A stretch of DNA of 64,000 nucleotides, taken from Marvania coccoides (lineage: Eukaryota; Chlorophyta; Trebouxiophyceae; Chlorellales; Chlorellaceae). The stretch is taken from contig OY978109.1 of assembly GCA_963854735.1 (NCBI GenBank), positions 1 to 64,000 of the forward strand. Reading direction: 5' to 3'. Both the position numbers and the translations under genes were made by a program. Numbering within the stretch: position 1 is the first letter of the stretch; every line of letters begins with the position of its first letter. A model generated the notes under the pieces. It ran no database searches. It saw nothing but the letters and a program-made list of their open reading frames with translations, and was not told the origin of the DNA. Shown piece by piece: positions 55,840 to 64,000 of the stretch.

Positions 55840-57132
55840 ATGCCCACTCAGTCGTTCAAGTACGTGTTCCTGGGAGGCGGCAACGCCGCGGGCTACGCCG
55901 CCCGCCAGTACGTCAAGCTGGGCGGCGAGCCGGGAGCGTTCTGCATCATCACGGACGAGCCCTACGTGTCGTACGAGCGCCCCGCGCTCAGCAAGGCCTA
56001 CCTCTTCCCCGAGGGATTCGCCCGCCTTCCTGGCTTCCACGCGACGGTGGGCGGCGGCGGCGAGCGCCAGGAGCCGTCCTGGTACGCAGACCACGGCATC
56101 ACCTACCTCACCTCCACGCGCGTTGAAAAGGCAGACGTCGCCACCAAGACGCTGACCACCGCTTCTGGCGACGACATCGTGTACGAGAAGCTCATCGTCG
56201 GCACCGGCGCCCGTCCTGTGAATCTCGCCGACTTCAAGACCCCTGGCGCAGACCTCAAGGGCGTGGTGTACCTGCGCAACGTTCAGGACGCCGACGCCCT
56301 GAACGCCGCCATCGCTGCCACTAAGGCTGCAGGCGGCAAGGTTGTGTGCATCGGCGGCGGCTACATTGGCATGGAGTGCGCTGCCGCCATCGCTGGCAAC
56401 GGCCTGGACACCACCATGGTGTTCCCCGAGTCGCGCATGATGGAGCGGCTGCTCACTCCCGATCTGGCTGCCTTTTACGAAGGGTTCTACGCCAAAAAGG
56501 GCATCAAGCTGGTGAAGGGCGCGCTTGCGAGCGGGTTCAGGGGCAACGCCGACGGCGCCGTCACCCACACCCTGCTCAAGGACGGGTCTGAGCTGGAGAG
56601 CGCCCTGGTGGTGGTGGGCGTGGGTGCCCGCCCCAACGTTGAGCTGTTTTCTGGGCAGCTCGACCTGGTGCAGGGCCCCCCTGGCGGCATCAAGGTGGAC
56701 GCCACCCTCCGCACCAGCGCGGCAGACGTGTGGGCGGTGGGAGACGTCGCCGCCTTCCCCCAGTCGCGCGAGGGAGGGACGTGGACCCGACAGGAGCACG
56801 TGGCCAACTGCCGCGCCAGCGCTGCGCACGCTGTGTCTGACGTGCTGGGCACGTCGCCTGGCGCCTACGAGTACCTCCCCTTCTTCTACTCGCGCGTTTT
56901 CTCGCTGTCGTGGCAGTTTTACGGGCTGTCGCGCGGGGAGGTCACCCACTTTGGCGACTTTGCGGCCGGAAAGTTTGGGGCGTTCTGGGTGGACGGCGGC
57001 AAGGTGGTGGGCGCGTTCCTGGAGAGCGGCACCCCCGAGGAGTTTGCGGCCATAAAAAAGGTAGCGGAGCAGCAGCCCGTGGCGCCGGCCGACTTGGAGG
57101 CGCAGGGCCTGGCCTTTGCTTCCAAGCTCTGA
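55840..57132 (+). CDS. MDHAR: monodehydroascorbate reductase with C-terminal SKL, 430 aa
   Basis: A single exon. FAD/NAD(P)H-dependent reductase of the ascorbate-glutathione cycle; it returns the monodehydroascorbate radical to ascorbate. Motifs: FLGGGNAAGYAARQYVKLGG (FAD binding), YERPALSKAYLFPEGFARLP, a second Rossmann motif VCIGGGYIGMECAAAIAGNG (NAD(P)H), and TSAADVWAVGDVAAFP (second FAD contact). Length matches the cytosolic/peroxisomal plant forms, with no transit peptide. The protein ends ...AFASKL; SKL at the extreme C terminus is a canonical type 1 peroxisomal targeting signal. Most neighbours have introns and this gene has none. The antisense frame of 401 codons over the same region is a shadow. 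Confidence 0.95.
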   Translation: MPTQSFKYVFLGGGNAAGYAARQYVKLGGEPGAFCIITDEPYVSYERPALSKAYLFPEGFARLPGFHATVGGGGERQEPSWYADHGITYLTSTRVEKADVATKTLTTASGDDIVYEKLIVGTGARPVNLADFKTPGADLKGVVYLRNVQDADALNAAIAATKAAGGKVVCIGGGYIGMECAAAIAGNGLDTTMVFPESRMMERLLTPDLAAFYEGFYAKKGIKLVKGALASGFRGNADGAVTHTLLKDGSELESALVVVGVGARPNVELFSGQLDLVQGPPGGIKVDATLRTSAADVWAVGDVAAFPQSREGGTWTRQEHVANCRASAAHAVSDVLGTSPGAYEYLPFFYSRVFSLSWQFYGLSRGEVTHFGDFAAGKFGAFWVDGGKVVGAFLESGTPEEFAAIKKVAEQQPVAPADLEAQGLAFASKL

Positions 57133-57404
57133 AGAGCGTGTGCAGTTTAGTAGTTGTGATGGCGGCAGACTATAATGTATATCGGGATAATATCTGAAGA
57201 AATCCAGGCAACAGTTGTACAGGCAACGGTTTTAAAATATGCAGTGCTGCATTATGCCTTTTCCTCATGCATGCTGCTGTCCGCACGTGTGACGTTAATC
57301 ATCCGTCGACGACGAGGAAGAAAAATGGCTTCACTCTTTGCATTGATATAGTTATTATTTATTTAAAAAGTACTTGAGAAAATAATTCTCAAATTTCTCT
57401 TCTT
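57133..57404. other. 3' region between convergent genes
   Basis: 272 bases between the stops of MDHAR (plus) and the LRR protein gene (minus). AT-rich; holds the 3' ends of both. No other feature. Confidence 0.5.
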
Positions 57405-60400
57405 CTAGATTGAGAATTCTCCAGAATCTTGGCTGTCTGGCACAATACCGATTGCTGGCAACAGACCAGGAGCAGCAGCAGCAGGGGGCGAGGCACCACC
57501 AGCTGCAGCAGCTGACCCTCCCGACAACGGAGGCTCCACATAAAGGCTGCCCAGCAGCGCCGCCGCTGCCATGGCGAACTCCTCTGGCGTGCGCTGGCGG
57601 CCGCTGCTTTTCTGCGGAACTGGAGCAGGGGTGGCCTCTGCAGTGGCAGTCAAAGGAGGAGAAGCGTCCTGACTTGGAGCTCCTTGAAGCTCTGTGAGGG
57701 GCACTGGAGTTTCCTGCTCCTTCTGCGGCTGCTGCTGCCGCTGTTCAGCTTTCGTCATTGGCGCCGTCACCCGATGCTCTGCTGCTGCCAGGGCGGGGGT
57801 GATGGCATCCACAGCCATGTAGTCAGCCGCAGTGGGCATGTCCTCCCCCGCTCGCTGCTGCTGCTGCTGCTCTGCCTCCCGCACAGCCAGCTGCGCTGGG
57901 GTCTTTCGAGCAGTGACGGCGAAGAAGGGAACGTCGTCATCAGAAGAAGAAGGTGAAATCTCCATGGCAGCCGCCTCCTCCTCGTTTTCATTTCTTCCGC
58001 CAGCATTATCACCCTCTAGCACACCACCAGCAGCGCGCGCACCTGATTCCTGCGCGTACCGCTGGATCTGCTTGCGCAGCCGCGGCCCGGTGGCCAGTCC
58101 GTAGACGGCAGCGTTGGGCGGGTGGTCATCAGCACGCGAGTCCCAGTTCCAGGGGTTGAGACGCTTGAGCTCACGCTGCGCACGCTCAGCAGCGGCGGCG
58201 GTGCCAGGGTCTCCAGGAGCTCCTATGTCGGAAGCAAACGCAGACTTTTGCTGCCTCTCAGTCGGCCCCTCCTCTCCTTCATTTGCGGGCGGCTGGTTCT
58301 CCTCGTGATGATGCACAGCAGCCGGAGAAACCAGATAGATCGGCTGCTCCTCGTCCTCAGCACCTCCAACAGTGCCTTCCTCGGAGTCGGAGTCGTCCAG
58401 CACCCGTGCTTTGTGCCGCGCCTTGGCGGAGGGCGCCGTGGACAGCGGCGGCAGATTTGGGCTGTCACCGTCGTCTCCATCCGAAAAATCGCTGGAATCC
58501 TGACCATCAGGCGCCATGAACCCGTCTTCACTCTCAAAGCCAGCCTCTCCCTCTGATCCAGAGTCTCTGCCCCTACCGCCGTCATCCACCAGCGCCCTGC
58601 CACCCCGCCGCTTTTTGCCGCTCGCGCTCTTCTTTATAGCAGCCTGATTCTTTGCTGCGGCAGCGCTAGAGTACCGCGGAGTGGCAGCGGCAGTTGAAAC
58701 CGCTGGCCGCTGCTGCTGCTCCGCAATAAATGCCGCTTTGCCTGCCCCTGGGACGCGCTTTGGAAAGGGGAACCCCAGGGTGACCCCGTACTTGTCTGCC
58801 AGGTCGAACAGCAGGTTGAGCTGCCCCAGGCTCTCTGGCAGGTCGTTTTGGTCCTTCGATGGGTTGACCCACCGCCGAGGGTCCCAGGCGTCCACAACGC
58901 CGTCCCACAGCCCAAACGCGCGCTTGGCAGCCTCGCGGTCGGCACGGCTAGTGATGAGCCTGGGAGAATAGGTAAATTTGTGATTTAATTGGGCTTTGAA
59001 GTTAATTTAGTGGTCATTAAAGTTCACAAAAAACTCACTCTGACTTCCAAAAGCTCCTGGCCTGGTGCCTGTACAGCTTCATGGCCTGGTCGTCATGGTG
59101 ACGATTGTTGTCCCCGACCCTACATGTATTGAAGTAAAAACAGTTGGTTAAGCTATAGAAGCATGTCAAGAACGCGTATTATTAAAACCTTCTCGTACAT
59201 GAACCGTTGGTGTGGCCTGCTCGGCGCATGCCCATCCTGTTCCTCCTCCTCCTCCTCCTCCTCCTCCTCCTCCTCCTGCTCCTCCGAGTAGCCATCCCAT
59301 CCTCCCTGTTCCATTTCCATGTCGCTGCCCCTGCCTGCTCTGTGCTCCTCCAATGCCGACATGCGGTCTGCAGGTAGAAAAAAAGAAAATGAAATTTAGC
59401 TTCTTTCCAGATTTTTGTGGCCAGGCCAGAGTGACTGAGCAATGTCATGCACACCCCGTCTTTTGTGAAGACGAAGTTGCTTGCCGAGAGTTCATCAACT
59501 GGCTTTTTGAGAGCCAGACTCTTTTCTAGGCAAAAAAAATGCTCATTCTTGTAGTCAACCTACCGTCATCCGACACCAGGTTCACCTCCCTGCCTGGTAG
59601 GTCGTCCTCAGCCCTGCCACCACGGTACATTCGAACAGCCGGAGGGGCAGCGCCAGAGACGCGACGCTGCCTCGGCGCACCACCCCCACCACTGACTGTC
59701 GCACCGTGTCCTCCACGCTCGCCCACTGCATCTGAGTGCCGCCTGTGGCCAGCCCCAGAGCCTGCTAGCGCTCTGCAGCCGCCACTGCTACCTCGCTGGC
59801 GAGAAACTCCACCCCCACCTGCTGCTTCTGCTGCTGCTGACGCCGTTTTAGAAGGGCGCCTGGGTGGAAGCATCGCCGGCGCTCCTCCTCCTCCGGCCTC
59901 GTGCGCCATGCGCCGCGGCTGGGCGGCAGGCACCCCTGCTGCTGCTGGGTTCCAATCGTCCAGAACAGCAGGAGGTTTGTGCAGCGACATAGGGTGGTGG
60001 CCATCATTCGGGAGCGACGGCGTCTCAGGACCAGGCATCGTATGGCCAGACGGCGGCAGCTCCACGGCCAGAATCCGCTGCGCTGCCTCCCCTGCCGCAA
60101 ACCTCACCATGTCGCACCTCACCTCCGTCGCCTGTACCCTCGCAATGCCGCGCTGCTGCTGCACTGCGTGCCACTTTGGCGCCAGAGCGTCCCTTTCCCT
60201 CGGCCCAGCACCCTCCAGCTCCAGCACAGCCAGCTTGGGCGCTGCTGCTGCCACCGCCGCCAACTCCTCAAGCAGTGCAGCCGACCATCCTGCATCGCCT
60301 GGAGGGCCCACCCGCAAGCACTCCAGCTCTGGTCGCGTGCCGTCGTGCAGTGCCACCCCAGCGCCGCAGCCTGCGAGCGAAGGCAGCTGGTAGGTGCGCA

Positions 60401-61365
60401 GCATGCGGAGGCACGGCAGCAGCGCAGCACCGCTCAGACCTGCGCGTGAGCAAAATGTGTTTTTGTTTTTGTTTTTTACCTACGGTAAATATACAAGTAC
60501 TGCTTTGAATAACCCCTTCCCCTCTTTTTGTCTCACCTGCACCGGAGAGGTCCACAAATCGCAGAGGCGCCAGCCTCCACAGATTCACCAGCAGCATCAG
60601 GTCGGCGGTGGCCAGGTCCGCGGCCTCCCGCGCGCCGCCGCCCTCGTCCCTCCCCACCGCTGCGTTGCCAGACAAGTCCAGGCGCTGCAGGTGCGCCAGA
60701 AACGGCTGGGCATGGACTGTGCTTAGGAGGCGGAGGTGGTCCAGTTCCAGTCTGCAGCGCGACAGAGCCAAGCTGCGCAGTCGCCACCAGGACCCCAGCG
60801 CCTGCGCCCGCTGCAGCAGGGCTTCCAGCACCGAGGCTGCAAGGGGCGCCCCAGAGAGGTCAAGGTGGTCCAACCGCAGCACGCAGCCAGAGGCATCGGG
60901 GGTGCTGATGCACTCCAGCAGCGCGGCGGTCTGTTCAACAGAGGGAGGGGCTGTTTGGTCGCTGGGTGGGGTTGCTGCGGCCACCACGGCGCCGCCTGCA
61001 ACCGCCGAAGGCGTCTTGCGAGCGTCAAACTTCGAAAACAGCTCGGCGGGGACGTCAGTAAGAGTGGCGATGTGCGCTAGAAACGGCTCGACACTCTTTG
61101 CTGCGCAGGCAGCGGTGTAAGCCTCGACCAGCGGGCTCGGCGATGGTGGCGTTGCTGCCGCTGCTTCCTCTGGGGCCTCGCTGCCTGATGGGGTGGCAGG
61201 CGGTGGGCTGGCCGGTCTCTGATCTTCTCTCACGCGTTCTGGGCCCTCGGCAGGGACTGAACCAGGACCCAGTTCCGCTGCGAGTGCTGCAAGCAGATCC
61301 TCACTGCCGTGAACAATTTGAGGAAGAGCCTCCTCGGCCCCAGCTTCCGCCGAGTCTATGTCCAT
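57405..61365 (-). CDS. leucine-rich-repeat protein with acidic, low-complexity C terminus, 1169 aa
   Basis: Exons are 60537-61365, 59564-60439, 59199-59367, 59039-59119 and 57405-58959 (3510 nt). ATG at 61363-61365 gives MDIDSAEAGAEEALPQ. Leucine-rich repeats occupy about residues 145-400: LRLDHLDLSGAPLAASVLEA, LRSLALSRCRLELDHLRLL, LQRLDLSGNAAVG and LRFVDLSGAGLSGAALLP. A Glu run (about 12) sits in exon 3. Exons 4-5 encode a well-defined segment, QAMKLYRHQARSFWKSELI to ESLGQLNLLFDLADKYGVT, that looks like a conserved domain I cannot name. The last 400 residues are acidic and Ser/Gln/Pro-rich with CK2-like sites (DDSDSEEG). Probably nuclear. Exon 3's donor is ATGTACGAG; the nearer AAGGTTTT would break the frame of exon 4. 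Confidence 0.7.
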
Positions 61366-62074
61366 AGCCAACCAAATTTTACAATAAAATAATAATGGAA
61401 AATTAAGCTCGTTTGGCGAAACTCTAAATTTGAAATGCGCTGCGCGTTTTTAAGAATATATATCGATGCTGTGGCTGGTTTATGCGTAATTCGATTTTTA
61501 TTCAGTGCCAAGTGACTTCAAGCAATGCCTGGCCAGCATGGAGACTGAATTTTCACAGGCGACGTAAACTGCTGAGAAAACAATCAACTTGTCGAGGGTT
61601 AAGGAGCAGCTTGAAGCCCAGAGGATCAGGCTGCCACGTAGCTGCAGTACCCAGCTTCTGGGCGCGCGTAGTTGAGCGGATGCCTACGAGCTATAGATCC
61701 CCTGCGGGCACTGGACGCCTGTCTGAATAGCGGGGGCGACGCTAACGCTGCTGTGTGTTTCCACGTGATATGGGACTCCAATGCCCACTACGCCAATTGA
61801 AAGGAGGGCTTTGCCCGACAGTTGCGCCTGCTGGGACATGGGGCAGCATGGATCGTGCCGATTAGCGGCACAAGCTCAAGGTTTTGCTGTGCATGTGGCA
61901 AGAAGCATCCCTTCTTGTTAAGAGGCAGAACCCTTTTGCCGCATTTCATTTTGGAGAATTTTCCCCCTCTCTTTTAAAAAATGATTTTGCTGAAGAAGAT
62001 AAAAATTAAATTTATTAAAAAAAATAGAAAATTCATACACATCAAAATTGCATCCCGCCATCGTTACCAATGCA
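61366..62074. other. intergenic region, no gene recognised
   Basis: About 710 bases. It contains the promoter of the LRR gene and the 3' end of the last gene. Short frames near 61480-61735 and a fragment near 61740-61800 (with HVIWDSNAHYAN in one plus-strand frame) have no support beyond being open. Confidence 0.4.
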
Positions 62075-64000
62075 TCATTGCAGCTCCTCTATGGCCTCGC
62101 GCACCAGCTGCTCCTCCGTCATTGCCGCCCAGCTGCCGCCCCCCTTGCGCGCCATAATCTTGCGCATCGCCCGCTCAATGGCCTCCTTCCCAAAGCCCAT
62201 CTCCTCAAGCTGCCTGCACGCCCGCATCAAGGGCTGCTGATCGCTGGCGCGCTGCTGCGTCCCCCCGTCCACCTCCTTGGGCTCCGATTTAACCACCGGG
62301 GCACCCAAAGCAGGCAGCGTCTCCTGCGTTGCCGCAAACTCGGCTGGCTGCGTCTCCACCAGGTTGTGGTGCTGTTGCAAAGGTGCGGCGCAGCGGCGCA
62401 GGGTCTCTGCCAGCGCCCCTGTGGGGCTGAGCACCAGCTCGGTTGTGTCGAGCGTTGCCAGCACGCACAACATGCCGTCTTTGGCGTGCTTCATCACCCG
62501 CACCCTGCTGAAACGCACCGCCCTGGGCGCGTCCAAATTTAGGGCAGCCACCGCCTCCACCGCTTTTGCATGCGTCACCATCAGCTTCGCACAGGCAGCC
62601 GCACCCCCAGGGCCGCTAAAGTCCTCGAGCACGCACACAAAGACTGCGGCGCCGTTCTTGAGGGACTTGGCCTCCTTGCTGTGCAGCAGCGCCGTCACGG
62701 GGGCGGTGGCCTGCAGGGGCAGTGCCGACAGCGCCACCAGGGTTTGATCCTGAGCGCTGCCGCCGCCTCTGGATGCGGATGACGCGGTGGTGTTGGGCTG
62801 GAGCTGCTCTTGCGGCGCCGCTGGAAGCGTGGGCGGCTTGGGCAGCTGGTAGGCGGCGGTGCACTCGGGGCCCAACGCGCTCTCCAGAGCGCTCCTCAAC
62901 GTGTCATGCGCCGCACGCAGCTGGTTGCTGACCTGCCCCGCCACATCAATGAGGTAATGCAGCGCTGGAAAGCACGCGAGCGCCCACAGCGCACCACTAC
63001 CGCTGCCGGTCTCTGCAAAAGTGCGCAGCAGAGCGATGGCTTCTTCTGCCACATCCCAGGGGAAAGACCCCGGGCGGAAGAGGGTGGGTGACGACACAGC
63101 TGGTGGTGCTGCTTGCAGGACTGGGCCTCCCCCTGGGCGCGAGATGAGGCGCTCAAGGGGGTCCAGGCTGCGGGGCCGGCCAAGGCAACCCAGCAGCGCA
63201 TTACTGACCTCGATCACGGTGGCATCGGTGGTGGGCCACAGTGGAAGAACAGGGACGGAGGAAGAAGACGAAGCGCCTAAGGCTGAGATCCTGCCTCTGG
63301 CCGCCTGCAGCTTCTGTTTGCGGAGGTCGGACGGCGGCAGGGACACCACGCAGTGCAGCGCGTCCCTGCACACCGCCAGCCAGAAGGCGTGCAGCGCGGC
63401 GTCGACGGAGTTGCCCCGAGGCGCAGGCGACATCGCTGGCATCACGGCAGGGTGATTCTTGGCCAGCTTGGAAAGCAGTCTGCACAATTATATACAATAA
63501 TACAATTGTAAGATGCTGTCCAGTAGATATGCAAAAAATAAAATAAAATAACTTGATAATAACTTGAAAAAGTATAAGATATAAAACTCACTTGTACACC
63601 TCTGATTTTGCCCCTGCCGACGGCTTCACGCCGCCCTCGGGGTTGAGCACCGACAGCAGCGGCCGCAGCAGGCTCGACAGCGCCGCCTGCAGCGCCCACC
63701 CGCTGCGCATGCAGGGCTGCTCCAACACTTCCCCCACCAGCCGCAGCGCGTTCACCGCTGCCCGCTCGTTGGCAACATGGCGCAGCGAGGAGCGCTGCAG
63801 GTACCGCCGCACCAGAGTGTCCAGGGCGTAGATGCAAATCTGATGACGTGGAGAAAAGCGCGCGTCCCACTCGCTGTCGCCCTCTGGCGCCCTTGGGGCC
63901 AGCACATCGCCCAGCATCTGAAACATGGCCGTGTCCACGTCGGTGGGCTTGATCTCCCCGCTGCCCAGCTCGATGCACCCTGCCACCACCACATACAGCG
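62075..64000 (-). CDS. partial gene, large protein with C-terminal UBA-like helical domain
   Basis: Two exons are visible, 63592-64000 (continuing past the window edge) and 62075-63479. They join in phase 2 (GVKPSAGAKSEVY-K-LLSKLAKNHP). The visible 604 or so residues are Ala/Leu-rich and helical, for example ALDTLVRRYLQRSSLRHV and AEEAIALLRTFAETG, suggesting helical repeats. A C-terminal segment, LMRACRQLEEMGFGKEAIER, has the MGF signature of a UBA domain, which would bind ubiquitin. The N terminus lies outside the window, so size and full architecture are unknown. Family not identified. Confidence 0.7.

Noticed and set aside
55744..56949. Antisense frame of 401 codons over MDHAR
   Set aside because: The sense strand encodes an unmistakable MDHAR. 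The antisense frame follows from GC-rich third positions.
1..64000. tRNA, rRNA, CRISPR arrays, bacterial operons
   Set aside because: I saw no cloverleaf with a TTCGA-type arm, no rRNA core sequence, and the spliceosomal introns and telomere exclude a prokaryotic reading. A tRNA scan program would be needed to exclude a tRNA fully.

Overview
This window is one end of a nuclear chromosome of a photosynthetic green-lineage eukaryote, most likely a unicellular green alga. It opens with a plant-type telomere of CCCTAAA repeats. The genes have GC-rich exons and AT-rich spliceosomal introns. They include a photosystem I antenna protein, an HCF145-type plastid RNA-stability factor, a plant-type pantothenate kinase/phosphatase fusion, PEX13 and a monodehydroascorbate reductase. 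The CCCTAAA repeat argues against Chlamydomonas, which uses a TTTTAGGG-type repeat. I cannot name the species.

Layout. Positions 1-460 are telomere, with a degenerate inner part. Positions 993-10452 hold two large head-to-head multi-exon genes with no recognised function (1151 and 1196 aa). Positions 10854-25100 are a repeat-built subtelomere. It contains a 306-bp satellite, a 1338-bp tandem duplication carrying the 3' end of a Ty3/gypsy chromovirus (chromodomain, polypurine tract, LTR), a second satellite with a 553-bp higher-order period, and a 163-bp leader block present four times in front of different coding sequences. Inside this zone lies an apparently intact gene (16615-19267) that joins a Cys/His knuckle, four SAP motifs made by tandem exon duplication, and an endonuclease/exonuclease/phosphatase domain.

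Positions 25520-28567 encode a GHKL-type ATPase with an RGG-like tail. Positions 28568-34640 are mostly decayed genes, GC-rich non-coding DNA, an interstitial telomeric repeat and an inverted solo LTR. From 34644 the window becomes ordinary gene-dense chromosome: HCF145, LHCA, a small hypothetical, PANK, PEX13, an F-box/LRR protein, a 484-aa hypothetical, a Plavaka-like transposase gene, MDHAR, an LRR protein and a partial gene cut by the window end.

Functional links. HCF145 and LHCA lie head to head 230 bp apart, and both serve photosystem I. PEX13 (peroxisomal import) and an MDHAR ending in SKL (a peroxisomal signal) lie about 10 kb apart.

Exon structures were worked out by hand from splice signals and reading-frame continuity. 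In each complete multi-exon model the exon lengths sum to a multiple of three without internal stops. Individual splice coordinates may be off by a base or two.
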